Shown: positions 1 through 10,016 of the stretch, one piece after another
Layout: each line of letters starts with the position of its first letter
How positions within the stretch are numbered: position 1 is the stretch's first letter
Source of the DNA: Candidatus Pelagibacter sp. IMCC9063
Lineage (GTDB): Bacteria > Pseudomonadota > Alphaproteobacteria > Pelagibacterales > Pelagibacteraceae
DNA length: 64,000 bases
NCBI RefSeq assembly: GCF_000195085.1
Contig: NC_015380.1
Coordinates: 482,001 to 546,000 of the forward strand
Direction of reading: 5' to 3'
Program-made: the position numbers and the translations under genes
Notes under the pieces: model-generated
What the model saw: only the letters and a program-made list of their open reading frames with translations
Database searches by the model: none
Told to the model about the DNA's origin: nothing

Positions 1-800
1 CTAATAGAGGAATGAAGATTGAAAAAAGTCCAGTTCATGAATTTGCAGATAATAATAATTTAAACATTAGAACTCCTAGTAAACTAGATAATGATTGGGA
101 ATATTTTAAATCACTAACCTTTGATTTGGCTATTGTAGTTGCGTATGGTCAAATTATTTTAAAAAATTTTTTAGAAATTCCAGAGCATGGATTTTTAAAT
201 ATACATGCATCTATTTTACCTAAATGGAGAGGAGCAGCACCAATACAAAGATCAATTATGGAGCAAGATACTTTCACAGGGATATCGATTATGCAGATTG
301 AAGAGCAATTGGATGCTGGTCCAGTATTAATTAAACAGGAAATTGAATTAAATGAAAATAGTACCACAGGGCAGGTCGAGCAAAACTTATCTGAAATAGG
401 AGCCGATAAAATTTTAGAAGCTATTCATTTAGTTGAAAAAAAAGAAGCTGTATATATTCCTCAAGACGACAACGCAGCAACCTATGCCAAAAAAATTAAA
501 AAAGAAGATGAGACAATTGATTGGAGCAGAGATGCCAAAGCAATCATTGCCCAAATTAATGGGTTAAATCCTAGACCAGGAGCATACTTTGAATATAGGG
601 GTGAAAAAATAAAAATTTGGAAAGCTAGCTATGGAAGTGGAGAAGGAGAACCAGGCACGGTTATGAATGATAATCTTCAAATAGCTTGTGGAAAAGGATC
701 AATTTCTGTTAAAGAAATACAGAGACCTGGAAAAAAAATTCAACCAATAAAAATATTTTTATTAGGATTTGCCATTCCAGAATCTACACAACTTAAGTAA
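1..800 (+). CDS. fmt: Methionyl-tRNA formyltransferase (5' end outside window)
   Basis: Formylates the initiator Met-tRNA using 10-formyl-tetrahydrofolate. The frame is open from the first base. Residues before the ATG at 12 read as the end of the conserved AGRG loop that precedes 'KSPVHE', so that ATG is internal and the N-terminus lies off the left edge. The catalytic segment with Asn and His (NIHASILPKWRGAAPIQ, about 197-247) and the following Asp (QLDAGPV) are present, then the C-terminal OB-like domain ending near FLLGFAIP. Its TAA overlaps the truA ATG by one base (TAATG), so the two are probably translationally coupled. Confidence 0.96.
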   Translation, partial: NRGMKIEKSPVHEFADNNNLNIRTPSKLDNDWEYFKSLTFDLAIVVAYGQIILKNFLEIPEHGFLNIHASILPKWRGAAPIQRSIMEQDTFTGISIMQIEEQLDAGPVLIKQEIELNENSTTGQVEQNLSEIGADKILEAIHLVEKKEAVYIPQDDNAATYAKKIKKEDETIDWSRDAKAIIAQINGLNPRPGAYFEYRGEKIKIWKASYGSGEGEPGTVMNDNLQIACGKGSISVKEIQRPGKKIQPIKIFLLGFAIPESTQLK

Positions 801-1537
801 TGAGAAGATATAAGTGTATTGTTGAATATGATGGGACATCTTTTGTGGGGTGGCAAAGACAAACAAACGGATATTCAGTTCAAGAAGCTGTTGAAAAAAG
901 TTTAAAATCTATTACGCAAGAAAAAATTAGAATTCATGGATCTGGGAGAACGGACACGGGAGTTCATGCAAAAGGGCAGGTTATTCATTTTGATTCCAAC
1001 ACAAATTTAGATGAATATACAATTACTAGTGCACTCAATCATTACTTAAAAAAAGAACTTATTAGTATTTTAAGCACAGAAATTGTTGATGATAATTTTG
1101 ATGCACGACGAAGTGCCATTCTAAGAACTTATGAATATTTGATTATCAATAGAGCTGCACCATTAGCCATTGATAAAAACAAAGCATGGCATATCTCAAA
1201 ACCCTTAAATGAGAAATTAATTTTTGCTGCAATAAAAATTTTTGAAGGGACCCATGATTTTACTACTTTTCGTGCAGCCTCTTGTGAAGCCTCCTCGCCT
1301 ATTAGAACCATTGAATACACAGAGGCATTTGCTCGTAATGAAGAAATTTTAATTACTTTTCAGTCTAAATCTTTTTTGCAACATCAAGTGAGGTCTATGA
1401 TTGGTGCATTGAAACTTATTGGAGAGGAAAAGTGGAGTATACGTGATTTACAATCCGCTTTAGATTCTAAAGATAGATCTAGGTGTGCCGCGCTTGCTCC
1501 AGCCTGCGGATTGTACTTACTTAAAGTAAGTTTCTAA
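800..1537 (+). CDS. truA: tRNA pseudouridine(38-40) synthase TruA
   Basis: Converts U38-U40 in the tRNA anticodon stem to pseudouridine. At 245 residues it has the usual bacterial length. The catalytic aspartate motif GSGRTDTGVHA lies about 50 residues in, and the later FLQHQVRSMIGAL segment is typical of the family. The start is fixed by the TAATG overlap with fmt. The last 21 bases overlap the convergent dapE, leaving no room for a separate terminator. Confidence 0.97.
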   Translation: MRRYKCIVEYDGTSFVGWQRQTNGYSVQEAVEKSLKSITQEKIRIHGSGRTDTGVHAKGQVIHFDSNTNLDEYTITSALNHYLKKELISILSTEIVDDNFDARRSAILRTYEYLIINRAAPLAIDKNKAWHISKPLNEKLIFAAIKIFEGTHDFTTFRAASCEASSPIRTIEYTEAFARNEEILITFQSKSFLQHQVRSMIGALKLIGEEKWSIRDLQSALDSKDRSRCAALAPACGLYLLKVSF

Positions 1538-2677
1538 TACTTTGTAGTATATCTTTTTTAATTTTTTTAAATCATTTACGGACACACATTCATTAATTTT
1601 ATGCATAGTGTTGCCAACTAAGCCAAATTCTACACAGGGAGCAATGTCTTTAATAAATCTTGCATCAGAAGTTCCACCACTGGTGGAAAGAACTGGCTTT
1701 TTATTTGTAATTTTTTTAATTACTTGAGACATCATGCGTACGGTCTCTCCCGGCTTTGTAATAAAGGCTGTTCCAGTTTCTGAAAATTTAACAATAGGTT
1801 TGCACTTATATTTTTTGGCTATTGTCTGAACGATAGTAGAAATCTTTTTTTTTAAAGAAGAGTGGTTATGCTTGTTGTTAAATCTAATATTAAAAGTTGC
1901 AGAGGAAGTTGCTGGAATAACATTGTCAGCATGGCTATCAGTCCCAATTTTGGTAATTTCTAAATTCGAAGGTTGAAAATTATTTGTTCCATTATCTAAT
2001 TTAGTTGATTTTAATTTATCTAGTATTTTTATTAAAGGAGTAGAAGGGTTACATGCTTCATGAGGGTAAGCAACATGGCCTTGAATTCCTGATAGGGTTA
2101 GATGTGTTGTAATACTTCCTCTTCTCCCTATTTTCATCATTTGTCCTAAAACTTTTCTATTAGAAGGTTCTCCGACAATACAAAAGTCAATTTTTTCTTT
2201 TTTCTTTTTTAAATAATTCACCACTTTTTTGGTTCCGTTGATGGCTACTCCTTCTTCGTCTCCAGTAATAATAAAACTAATTGAACCTTTAAATTTTTTT
2301 TGGTCTTTTATAAATTCGCTAACTGCAGCAATAAAGCAAGCAATTCCACCCTTCATATCGCTAGCGCCTCTTCCATAAATTTTTCCATTTTTTACTATTC
2401 CTGAAAATGGACCCGCATCCCAAGACTTTGCGTTTCCTGTTGGAACTACATCAGTATGTCCTGCAAAACAAAAATTGGGAGAAGATGTGCCCAGTCTCGC
2501 ATATAGGTTTTTTATGGGAGGTGTATTTTTATCTTTAAAGTTAAGAATTGTGCATTTAAACCCTAGAGATTTAAGTCGCTTTGTAACAAGATCAATTGCT
2601 CCCGCATCAATCGGTGTAACACTTGGTATTTTGATTAGTTCTTTAGTGAATGAAAGTTCGTTAATAATTTTTGCCAT
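1517..2677 (-). CDS. dapE: Succinyl-diaminopimelate desuccinylase
   Basis: Zinc peptidase-family (M20) enzyme that removes succinate from N-succinyl-LL-diaminopimelate in lysine and peptidoglycan-precursor synthesis. Metal and catalytic residues are visible: His74 and Asp76 in AGHTDVVP, Asp107 in GASDMKGG, the Glu pair 141-142 in GDEEG, and a C-terminal GNTMHKINE histidine. Length 386 is normal. The gene begins directly after the dapD stop with no spacer, so the two probably share one transcript. A nine-base A run in the coding strand (around 1844-1852) is intact here, unlike the runs in trpB and lptB. Confidence 0.97.
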   Translation of the reverse strand: MAKIINELSFTKELIKIPSVTPIDAGAIDLVTKRLKSLGFKCTILNFKDKNTPPIKNLYARLGTSSPNFCFAGHTDVVPTGNAKSWDAGPFSGIVKNGKIYGRGASDMKGGIACFIAAVSEFIKDQKKFKGSISFIITGDEEGVAINGTKKVVNYLKKKKEKIDFCIVGEPSNRKVLGQMMKIGRRGSITTHLTLSGIQGHVAYPHEACNPSTPLIKILDKLKSTKLDNGTNNFQPSNLEITKIGTDSHADNVIPATSSATFNIRFNNKHNHSSLKKKISTIVQTIAKKYKCKPIVKFSETGTAFITKPGETVRMMSQVIKKITNKKPVLSTSGGTSDARFIKDIAPCVEFGLVGNTMHKINECVSVNDLKKLKKIYYKVLETYFK

Positions 2678-3505
2678 TTACTCTCTTAGTAAATCATTAA
2701 CAGAAGTTTTGCTTCTTGTTTTTTCATCTACAGTTTTTACGATGACCGCGCAGTATAAGTTTGGACCATCTTTATCATTGTTGCTTGGCATGCTACCGGC
2801 TACCACCACTGAGTAGGGAGGTATTTTTCCGTAAGAAATTGATTTTGTTTTTCGGTCATAAATTTTTGTAGAAGCCCCAAGATAAACACCCATAGAAATA
2901 ACAGAGCCTTCTCGAACAATGACACCTTCTGCAACTTCTGATCTTGCTCCAATAAAACAGTTGTCTTCAATGATCACCGGACTGGCTTGAAGAGGCTCTA
3001 GGACTCCACCAATTCCAACTCCACCACTGATATGGCAATTTTTTCCTATTTGAGCACAAGAACCAACGGTGGACCATGTGTCAATCATAGTACCTTCATC
3101 TACATAACCGCCTATATTAATAAAGCATGGCATAAGGACAGCATTTTTTCCAACAAAGGATCCTTTTCTAACAGGAGAGTTTGGTACCATTCTAAATCCT
3201 GCTTTAACGTGATCTTCTTTGTTCCATCCTGCTGTTTTCCCTTTTATTAAATGAGCTTTATCGTACCAGCTGCTATAGGGACCACTTAAAGTTTCCATTT
3301 CATTAACCCTGAAGCTTAAAAGTATCGCTTTTTTAATCCATTCGTGAACGATCCAATTGTCACCTTTTTTTTCTGAAACTCTTATTTTGCCCTGGTCAAG
3401 AGATTCAATAGTATGCTCAATAGCCGTAATAATTTTTGAGTCGGAGTCTTTAGAAATAGTGTCTCTTACTTCCCAAGCTTGATTGATTGTGTTTTCTAGT
3501 TCCAT
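2678..3505 (-). CDS. dapD: Tetrahydrodipicolinate N-succinyltransferase
   Basis: Transfers succinyl from succinyl-CoA to tetrahydrodipicolinate, the step before DapC and DapE in the succinylase route to diaminopimelate. The 275 residues show a helical N-terminal part and then the left-handed beta-helix made of hexapeptide repeats ([20 protein letters not shown] onward, roughly residues 115-230). It is immediately upstream of dapE on the same strand. Confidence 0.97.
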   Translation of the reverse strand: MELENTINQAWEVRDTISKDSDSKIITAIEHTIESLDQGKIRVSEKKGDNWIVHEWIKKAILLSFRVNEMETLSGPYSSWYDKAHLIKGKTAGWNKEDHVKAGFRMVPNSPVRKGSFVGKNAVLMPCFINIGGYVDEGTMIDTWSTVGSCAQIGKNCHISGGVGIGGVLEPLQASPVIIEDNCFIGARSEVAEGVIVREGSVISMGVYLGASTKIYDRKTKSISYGKIPPYSVVVAGSMPSNNDKDGPNLYCAVIVKTVDEKTRSKTSVNDLLRE

Positions 3506-3509
3506 AATT

Positions 3510-4178
3510 TTAATTAATGTTTTTATTTATTTCAGTTAAAAAATCAATGAGATTTTTTACCTTATAATGAACATGCTTTCCATCATATCCTTCTTTACAG
3601 TAGCTATCATCATTTTCAATCCAGGCCGTTTTCATTCCCAAGTTATGAGCAGGTAATAAATTTTTAGCAATATCTTCAAAAAAAATACTCTTTTTTGGAT
3701 CTAGATTGTGGGTAGAAATTAACAAATGATAAGGTTCCACCTCTGGCTTAGGCATAAATTTTGAGTCAACTATATCGAACATTTTAGTAAAATGTTTTTC
3801 TATACCCAGTCGTTCAGTTACTTTTTTAGCATGTTTTCTAGTACCATTCGTAAAAATAACTTTCTCTCCTGGCAATTTCTCGATTTGGATCCCTAACTCT
3901 TCATCTTTATTAAGCAATGTATAGTCAATATCATGTACAAATTCTAAAAATTTATCTGGATCAATATCGTGCTTTTTCATTAAGCCATTAAGTGTAGTTC
4001 CGTGGTCATGAAAATAAGTATTTTTAATTTTTAAAGCTTCTTCCTTAGATACACTTAGGTTTTCTTCTATAAACTGACACATTAAATCATCAATCTTGTC
4101 AAATAAGTTAGTAGTATTTGGATAAAGAGTATTATCTAAATCAAAAATCCAATGACGAATATTTTTAAGTTCTATCAT
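3510..4178 (-). CDS. HAD-superfamily pyrimidine 5'-nucleotidase-like hydrolase
   Basis: HAD phosphatase of 222 residues with all four motifs: FDLDNTLYP (nucleophile Asp near residue 13), FTNGTRKHA, a lysine in [10 protein letters not shown], and FFEDIAKN. The pattern matches the pyrimidine 5'-nucleotidase branch that often sits next to argB or dap genes in alphaproteobacteria; the true substrate cannot be read from sequence. Its ATG overlaps the argB stop (ATGA at 4175-4178), and the dapD start follows four bases after its own stop, so it is embedded in the operon. Confidence 0.88.
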   Translation of the reverse strand: MIELKNIRHWIFDLDNTLYPNTTNLFDKIDDLMCQFIEENLSVSKEEALKIKNTYFHDHGTTLNGLMKKHDIDPDKFLEFVHDIDYTLLNKDEELGIQIEKLPGEKVIFTNGTRKHAKKVTERLGIEKHFTKMFDIVDSKFMPKPEVEPYHLLISTHNLDPKKSIFFEDIAKNLLPAHNLGMKTAWIENDDSYCKEGYDGKHVHYKVKNLIDFLTEINKNIN

Positions 4179-5029
4179 TGAATAATTAATGTTCCTGCTC
4201 CAGTGCTGGAAAATAACTCATGTAAAACAGCATGAGGTTTTCTTCCATCAATAATTACAACGCCTTTCACACCTCCTTGAATAGCAGATACGCAGGTTCT
4301 AATTTTAGGAATCATTCCACCGGTAATTGTTTCATTTTGTATTAGCTCTTCAGCCTCTGCAATAGTCAGTCTTGATATTAAATTTCCATTCTTATCATTT
4401 ACACCAGGAACATCAGTCATTAGCAACAATCTTTCAGCATTAATTTCATTTGCTATGGTTCCAGCAGCAGTGTCCGCATTAATATTATATATTTGTCCTT
4501 TAGAATCCATTCCCATAGGAGCTACTACTGGAACTAATCCTTTTTCAATAAAAGTATTAAGTAGTTCTATATTTATATTTTCTGGCTCAGCGACAAATCC
4601 AAGCTCAGGATTAATAGCTTTAGTAACATGAATAATATTGTTTTTTTTAACGGTTACAGATTCAGCTTTAGCTCCATATTGTTGAATAGTGTTTACCAAA
4701 TCTGGGTTAATTTCATTAAGCAAAACTTCTTCTACTATTTTAATAACTTTTTCATCTGTTACCCTTAAACCTAAAATAAATTTAGATTCAATATCATGTT
4801 TTTTTAATTTTATTTTGATTTGAGGGCCACCACCATGAATAACAATTGGCTTTATACCAATTCTCTTACAGACGGCAGCGTCTTGGGCAAAAGCCTTGGT
4901 TAACTGGTCAGTTGCCATAACCTGGCCACCGTACTTTAAAATAATTTTTTTATTTTGATATTTTTCAATGAACTTAGTTGCTTCTTTTAGGGGAGGAGCC
5001 TCTTTGGGCCAAAACTCAGAAAAATCCAT
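4175..5029 (-). CDS. argB: Acetylglutamate kinase
   Basis: Phosphorylates N-acetylglutamate in arginine synthesis. The amino-acid-kinase fold is clear: ILKYGGQVM near residue 33, VIHGGGPQI near 63-71, the NINADTAAG region, and TDVPGVNDKNG. Length 284 is normal. It ends four bases inside the HAD gene and starts one base after the yidC stop. In many relatives the GTPase gene engB sits between yidC and argB; it is absent here. Confidence 0.96.
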   Translation of the reverse strand: MDFSEFWPKEAPPLKEATKFIEKYQNKKIILKYGGQVMATDQLTKAFAQDAAVCKRIGIKPIVIHGGGPQIKIKLKKHDIESKFILGLRVTDEKVIKIVEEVLLNEINPDLVNTIQQYGAKAESVTVKKNNIIHVTKAINPELGFVAEPENINIELLNTFIEKGLVPVVAPMGMDSKGQIYNINADTAAGTIANEINAERLLLMTDVPGVNDKNGNLISRLTIAEAEELIQNETITGGMIPKIRTCVSAIQGGVKGVVIIDGRKPHAVLHELFSSTGAGTLIIQ

Positions 5030-6724
5030 CTAGACTGTTTTGATTGTAGTTTTTCTAATAATTACATATTGCTGAGCCATAGTTAGAACGTTGTTAACCG
5101 TCCAATAGACTACCAGTCCCGAAGGAAACGAAGCTAGCATTACAGTTAAGAATAGAGGAAAGAATGCAAATATCTTAGCTTGTATAGGATCAGTTGGAGC
5201 AGGATTTAGCTTCTGCTGAATCCACATGCTTACACCCATTAAAATAGGCCATACACCAATCATTAAAAATGAAGGAGGATCCCATGGTATTAAACCAAAC
5301 AAATTAAACAACGAAGTTGGGTCAGGTGCTGACAAGTCTTGAATCCAACCAAAGAATGGAGCGTGTCTCATTTCTAAAGTTACAAATAGCATTTTGTAAA
5401 TAGCGAAAAAAAATGGAATTTGAATTAGCATCGGTAAACAACCAGAAACAGGATTGATTTTTTCTTTTCTATATAGCCCCATCATTTCCGTTTGAATTTT
5501 TTGTTTATCATCTTTATATAAATCTTTCATTCTAGCTATTTCTGGCTGTAGAGCTTTCATTTTAGCCATAGATGCAAAAGAGTAGTTTGCAAGTGGAAAA
5601 AATAAAATTCTTATTCCAGCAGTCAATAAAACAATGGCCCATCCAAAATTACCTGAAAAATTATATAAATAATCGATGATAAAAAATAAAGGTTTTGTAA
5701 AAAAGTAAAACCATCCCCAATCAATCGCTAAATCAAATTTGTTGATATTCGCAGATTCTGCGTATCCATCAATTGTCTTTACTTCTTTAGCTCCTATAAA
5801 AAATTGAGAAGAGCTTGAATTTATTTTCCCAGATGGAATGGATGTTGGGTTAGTTAAAATATAATTAGCCTTGTAAGCAGTGTCGTAAATAAATTCTGCA
5901 TTAAAGGCTTGTTTTTTTTGTGGAACAATTGCTGTGAGCCAATATTTGTCTGTAATACCAAGCCAACCTGAAGTCCCTTGGTATTTTTGGTTCTTGTCCT
6001 TAACATCGTCATAATCTTCTTCTTGAAGGGTTTCATCAATCACTCCAACTAAACCCTCATGCAGAATGTAAAAATCTTGAACTTGTGGTTTTTCTTTTCT
6101 AGTTATTTGAGAGTAGTGAAAAAGATCAACATTAGCTTTAGAATTGTTTTTAATACTTTCGGTAATAGAGAATAAATACTGATCATCAACCTCAATTTTT
6201 TTTGTAAAAACTAAGCCGTTTTGATTGTCCCATTCTAATTCTATAGGAGTTCTGGGGGTAAGAGTTCTGTTTCTAGTAAGTTTCCAAACACTATTGTTAT
6301 CAGGGACATTAATATTATTAGCACTGGCCCAGCCACTTTCTAAATAATATCCTTTGTTAATTTTTTTAGGATTTAGAATAACTACTTGTTTGCTATTTTC
6401 ATCAAGGCTTTCTTGGTAATTTTTTAATGTGACATCATCAATCAGTGCACCTACTAAAGAAATAGAACCAGTAATTTTTGCATTGTCTAATTTTACTCTT
6501 TGATCTGTTAATAGGGCTTCTTGTCTAGATACTTTTTTTTTCTGTACTTGAATTTTTTTATTTAAAGATGGAGCCGATGGCTTTCCCGCGGTTGGTTTTG
6601 TTTGTATGGTTTTTTCTACTTTTGCCTGTTCTTTTTTTATTTCAGGATCTATTACAAGCACTTGCCAACCTACAATAATAATAGTGGAAAGAATAATGGC
6701 TGTTAAAATATTTTTAGTATCCAT
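5030..6724 (-). CDS. yidC: Membrane protein insertase YidC
   Basis: Inserts and folds inner-membrane proteins, alone or with SecYEG. The chosen ATG at 6724 gives 564 residues that start with an N-terminal membrane anchor ([16 protein letters not shown]). A large periplasmic domain follows, then the conserved core with [20 protein letters not shown] and the final hydrophobic segments. The longer frame to 6769 only adds residues inside yidD. It overlaps yidD by 11 bases, the usual rpmH-rnpA-yidD-yidC arrangement. Confidence 0.96.
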   Translation of the reverse strand: MDTKNILTAIILSTIIIVGWQVLVIDPEIKKEQAKVEKTIQTKPTAGKPSAPSLNKKIQVQKKKVSRQEALLTDQRVKLDNAKITGSISLVGALIDDVTLKNYQESLDENSKQVVILNPKKINKGYYLESGWASANNINVPDNNSVWKLTRNRTLTPRTPIELEWDNQNGLVFTKKIEVDDQYLFSITESIKNNSKANVDLFHYSQITRKEKPQVQDFYILHEGLVGVIDETLQEEDYDDVKDKNQKYQGTSGWLGITDKYWLTAIVPQKKQAFNAEFIYDTAYKANYILTNPTSIPSGKINSSSSQFFIGAKEVKTIDGYAESANINKFDLAIDWGWFYFFTKPLFFIIDYLYNFSGNFGWAIVLLTAGIRILFFPLANYSFASMAKMKALQPEIARMKDLYKDDKQKIQTEMMGLYRKEKINPVSGCLPMLIQIPFFFAIYKMLFVTLEMRHAPFFGWIQDLSAPDPTSLFNLFGLIPWDPPSFLMIGVWPILMGVSMWIQQKLNPAPTDPIQAKIFAFFPLFLTVMLASFPSGLVVYWTVNNVLTMAQQYVIIRKTTIKTV

Positions 6725-6971
6725 TATATATTTTTTCTTTCTGTACAGGGTCGTATCCAGCGCTACCACCCAACCAAGTTAGAGGATGACATTTTAATAT
6801 TCGAAGAATTCCCTTGCCACAACCTTTAAGACAACCATGCACTTTAACTGAATCTATAAAATAATCAGAACATGTCGGTTCAAATCTACAAGAATGATGC
6901 AACAAAGGAGAAATTAAATATTTATAACCCTTTATTATACCGATGACGCATTGACTCAAGAATTTATTCAT
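6714..6971 (-). CDS. yidD: Membrane protein insertion efficiency factor YidD
   Basis: Small (85 residues) basic amphipathic protein that helps YidC-dependent insertion at the cytoplasmic face. The diagnostic segment is present: [20 protein letters not shown], followed by [14 protein letters not shown] and a GGSAGYDPV tail. It lies between rnpA (10-base gap) and yidC (11-base overlap). Confidence 0.96.
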   Translation of the reverse strand: MNKFLSQCVIGIIKGYKYLISPLLHHSCRFEPTCSDYFIDSVKVHGCLKGCGKGILRILKCHPLTWLGGSAGYDPVQKEKIYNGY

Positions 6972-6981
6972 AAATGTACTT

Positions 6982-7341
6982 TTAATTTGCTTCTTTAAAT
7001 TTGCTCTTCAGCTCTTCTACTAAATTTTGAAAGTTCTCGTCATATACTTTTGCTTTTGCAAAAATTGCGTATTTATATTTTTTGTTAAACGAAGAGCTCA
7101 GTTCTACAATTGCTTTTCTGGTTGCCATTTTTAATCTTCTTCTAATTTTATTTCTTTTGACTGCGTTACCAAGTTTTTTTGCAGAAACACAGCTTAACAC
7201 TACTTTTCGATTATTGCTTAGTTCTTGCTCTAGTTTTCTATAATAAATCGTAAATAATTTTGATATTATTTTTTTACTTTTTAAAATCTGTTTAAATTCA
7301 GTATTGCCAGAAAGACTTTCAAATTGGATGGAAGCTGCCAT
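6982..7341 (-). CDS. rnpA: Ribonuclease P protein component
   Basis: Basic protein subunit of RNase P, which matures tRNA 5' ends together with the M1 RNA (not found in this window). The 119 residues include the RNR-type signature [16 protein letters not shown]. It begins four bases after the rpmH stop, the nearly universal rpmH-rnpA pairing. Confidence 0.95.
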   Translation of the reverse strand: MAASIQFESLSGNTEFKQILKSKKIISKLFTIYYRKLEQELSNNRKVVLSCVSAKKLGNAVKRNKIRRRLKMATRKAIVELSSSFNKKYKYAIFAKAKVYDENFQNLVEELKSKFKEAN

Positions 7342-7345
7342 TACA

Positions 7346-7480
7346 CTAAGCAGATATTCTTTTTCTACCTTTTGCTCTTCTTCTTGCTATGACTTTTACT
7401 CCACTTTTAGTAGCCATTCGCGAACGGAATCCGTGTCTTCTAGCTCTTACTTTTTTGCTTGGTTGAAATGTACGTTTCAT
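7346..7480 (-). CDS. rpmH: 50S ribosomal protein L34
   Basis: A 44-residue, extremely basic ribosomal protein: starts [18 protein letters not shown] and ends RKRISA, the classic L34 pattern and length. ATG at 7480, TAG at 7346-7348. It is first in the minus-strand run rpmH-rnpA-yidD-yidC. Its leader contains a tandem nine-base repeat (7481-7498). Confidence 0.97.
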   Translation of the reverse strand: MKRTFQPSKKVRARRHGFRSRMATKSGVKVIARRRAKGRKRISA

Positions 7481-7568
7481 TGCTATATTTGCTATATTTA
7501 AATTTTCGCTATTTATAGGTAATTAGATTTAGGATGTACAGGATAAATTAAGTATTAAATATCAATAT
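7481..7568. promoter_or_regulatory. Divergent intergenic region between rpmH and the VTT protein gene
   Basis: The 88-base AT-rich spacer must carry promoters for both directions, though no strong -35/-10 pair is obvious. Next to the rpmH ATG is a perfect tandem repeat, TGCTATATT twice at 7481-7498. A sequence TTATCCTGT on the minus strand (near 7540) resembles only the first part of a DnaA box and is not enough to call an origin. Confidence 0.4.
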
Positions 7569-8279
7569 ATGAAAAAATTTTCCAAGCTAAAAATAGTGAT
7601 AGGCCTTGCCTATTTATCCATTGTGACTTTGGTGGTTGTCTTGTTTTTTTATTATGGAGCCAATTCCTTTTTAGATCTGGAGTTTTTAAAAAACAATAAA
7701 GAAAGAATATTCAATTTTAGAGATCAAAACTTTATTTTATTGTCAGTTATCTATTTTTTAGTAGCCATTATATGGGTATTTCTAATGGGCTTTGGATTGC
7801 CTTTGGTAATTATTGCTGGCTTTGCTTTTGGAGTGGTGTGGGGATCAGTACTTTCTATTGTTTCATTTTCTATAGGAGCCTCGCTTCTTTATGTGTTTGC
7901 CAATCATTATTTTAAAGATTTAGTTCATCAGTATCTAAGCAGCAAATTTTCTTCATTAACAAAACACTTTAACGAAAATGAATTTAGTTATTTCTTTTTT
8001 ATTCGTGTCATTCCTGGAATTCCTTTTCCAGTTAAAAATGTCATGCCAGTTTTGTTTAATATGAAAGTAAAGAATTTTTTTTTAGCCACTTTTTTTGGAG
8101 AATTGGTGCCCATCATTATCTCTGTTAGTATTGCCAGTGGATTTGCTGGGGCATTTGAAAATAACAAACAATTGAGTTTTGATTTGTTTTATACTCCAGA
8201 AATATTTCTTCCTTTATTAGGAATGGGTTTTATGGTATTATTTTCTAACTATTTAAAAAAAAAATATTTTAGAAAATAA
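7569..8279 (+). CDS. TVP38/TMEM64 family (VTT-domain) membrane protein
   Basis: Integral membrane protein of 236 residues with an N-terminal membrane segment, a long hydrophobic pair near residues 60-115, and the VTT-domain signature FFIRVIPGIPFPVKNVMPVL near 145-165, then two more membrane segments. The fold is related to DedA proteins, some of which act as lipid scramblases or transporters. The specific role is not known from sequence. It ends three bases before the sodB start, so they are likely cotranscribed. Confidence 0.88.
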   Translation: MKKFSKLKIVIGLAYLSIVTLVVVLFFYYGANSFLDLEFLKNNKERIFNFRDQNFILLSVIYFLVAIIWVFLMGFGLPLVIIAGFAFGVVWGSVLSIVSFSIGASLLYVFANHYFKDLVHQYLSSKFSSLTKHFNENEFSYFFFIRVIPGIPFPVKNVMPVLFNMKVKNFFLATFFGELVPIIISVSIASGFAGAFENNKQLSFDLFYTPEIFLPLLGMGFMVLFSNYLKKKYFRK

Positions 8280-8282
8280 ATT

Positions 8283-8876
8283 ATGACATTTGAACTTCCA
8301 ACTTTAAACTACCCAAAAAATGCTTTAGCTCCAGTAATGTCTGAGGAGACTCTTGATCTTCATCACGGCAAACATCATCAAACATACATTACTAACTTGA
8401 ATAACTTTGTTAAAGACACAGATCTTTCTGGATTGTCCTTAGAAGAAATTATTAGCAAGACTGCAGCGGACACGTCTAAAGCTGGGATTTTTAATAATGC
8501 AGGACAGCATTGGAATCATATTTTATTTTGGAATTGCATGAAGCCAAAAGGTGGTGGAGCAATGCCGCCAGAACTAGAAAAAAGAATTATTTCAGACTTT
8601 GGAAGTGTAGACCAATTTAAACAAGATTTTATTCAAGCAGGTACCACACAGTTTGGGTCTGGTTGGGCTTGGCTAGCAATTAATAACGGAAAGTTAGTAG
8701 TTACCAAAACTGCAAACGCATCTAATCCTTTGGTCGACAATATGAAACCTATCTTTGGTTGTGATGTGTGGGAGCATTCTTATTATGTTGATTATCGAAA
8801 TAGAAGACCTGACTATTTAAAAGCTTTTGTTAATGATCTTGCTAACTGGGAATTTGTTGCCTCTCAATTAGATTAG
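8283..8876 (+). CDS. sodB: Superoxide dismutase (Fe type)
   Basis: Dismutates superoxide to hydrogen peroxide and oxygen in the cytoplasm. The 197 residues carry the metal ligands: His27 in LHHGKHHQTY, a His in NNAGQHWNHILFW, and the Asp/His pair in DVWEHSYYVDY. The pattern GSGWAWLAINNGKL fits the Fe/Mn family, and the short length favours the iron form. It lies directly after the VTT membrane protein. Confidence 0.95.
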   Translation: MTFELPTLNYPKNALAPVMSEETLDLHHGKHHQTYITNLNNFVKDTDLSGLSLEEIISKTAADTSKAGIFNNAGQHWNHILFWNCMKPKGGGAMPPELEKRIISDFGSVDQFKQDFIQAGTTQFGSGWAWLAINNGKLVVTKTANASNPLVDNMKPIFGCDVWEHSYYVDYRNRRPDYLKAFVNDLANWEFVASQLD

Positions 8877-8920
8877 TTTTTATATTTCAGACATAGTCGA
8901 TCACAAATAAGAGAAAGAGA

Positions 8921-9304
8921 ATGTTAAAAAGTATTTTTATAATTTTTCTGTTTCAGCTTATTGGAGAATCCGTTCAAAAATATTTCGAACTTACTATTCC
9001 AGGACCAGTTATTGGCTTAATTCTTTTATTAATTAGCTTTATATTATTAAAAAATAGTAAAAATATTTTTGTTAATAAAGCAAAAAATGAAATCGTTTCT
9101 ACAGCTACTCATATTTCTAATTACCTTTCCTTGCTGTTTGTCCCAATAGGAGTGGGTGTTGTGATGCATCTTTCTTATTTAGAAAAAAATTATATCGAGG
9201 TTTTGGGGGTAATTTTTTTTAGTACCATTTTAACTATTGGTTTTACAGCGCTTGTTATGGAAGCCATCAATAATCGATTTAAAAAAAATGATAGAAAAAA
9301 ATAA
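8921..9304 (+). CDS. lrgA: CidA/LrgA family membrane protein
   Basis: Holin-like membrane protein of 127 residues with four hydrophobic segments and the family segment LTIPGPVIGLILLLI. CidA/LrgA proteins pair with CidB/LrgB and affect murein hydrolase activity or small-metabolite (for example pyruvate or glycolate) transport. Its end overlaps the start of the lrgB gene, so the pair is coupled. Confidence 0.88.
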   Translation: MLKSIFIIFLFQLIGESVQKYFELTIPGPVIGLILLLISFILLKNSKNIFVNKAKNEIVSTATHISNYLSLLFVPIGVGVVMHLSYLEKNYIEVLGVIFFSTILTIGFTALVMEAINNRFKKNDRKK

Positions 9305-10016
9305 ATTATATAATATTTGGGTTTATTTACAGGCAGAATCTCTGTTTTGGCTTACTTTAACCATTGGCGCTTTTTTAATTGGAGATTATTTTTATAAAAA
9401 ATCCAAGCTAAACCCATTAGTGAATCCAGTTGCTATTTCTATATTAATTGTGTCGGGCATTTTAATTGGTACGGATGTTTCTTACGAAAGATATTTTAAT
9501 GGAGCAAAGTTTATTCATTTTATGTTGGGACCAGCTACCGTTGCTTTGGCCATACCCATTTGCAAACAAATTCATCTAATTAAAAAAGAATCAGGAAGTA
9601 TTTTTATTTCACTTGTCCTAGGTTCTTTATTTGCAATTTTCAGCACTTACTTTTTTGCAAAATTAATGAATTTAGATCTTGAAATTATTTATAGTATGAT
9701 ACCACGATCTGTCACCGCTCCTATTGCCATGGGTATCTCGGAGCTTATAGGGGGTGTTCCTTCTTTAACCGCAATTATTACAATCATCACAGGAATTGTA
9801 GGAGCTTCTTTTGGTACATTTGCTTTAGATGTATTGAGAGTAAAAGATATGACCGCACGAGGATTTGCTTTTGGACTTGCTAGTCATGGAATAGGGACTG
9901 CTAGGGCTATGAGCAAAAATAAAACCGCAGGTGTATTTGCTGCATTAGCTCTGGGTTTAAGTGGAATTGCGACATCTATTTTAATACCACTATTATTTAA
10001 ACTAATTAATTTTTAA
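9288..10016 (+). CDS. lrgB: CidB/LrgB family membrane protein
   Basis: Partner of the preceding LrgA-like protein: a polytopic membrane protein of 242 residues with MLGPATVALAIPICKQ and IPRSVTAPIAMGISELIGG, both typical of LrgB. I chose the ATG at 9288 because the longer frame to 9237 reads inside lrgA; the resulting overlap is 17 bases. Its last 15 bases overlap the convergent glycosylase gene. Confidence 0.9.
   Translation: MIEKNKLYNIWVYLQAESLFWLTLTIGAFLIGDYFYKKSKLNPLVNPVAISILIVSGILIGTDVSYERYFNGAKFIHFMLGPATVALAIPICKQIHLIKKESGSIFISLVLGSLFAIFSTYFFAKLMNLDLEIIYSMIPRSVTAPIAMGISELIGGVPSLTAIITIITGIVGASFGTFALDVLRVKDMTARGFAFGLASHGIGTARAMSKNKTAGVFAALALGLSGIATSILIPLLFKLINF

Noticed and set aside
7481-7568. 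Replication origin next to rpmH
   Set aside because: Only one poor DnaA-box-like sequence (TTATCCTGT), no cluster, no dnaA or gidA nearby.
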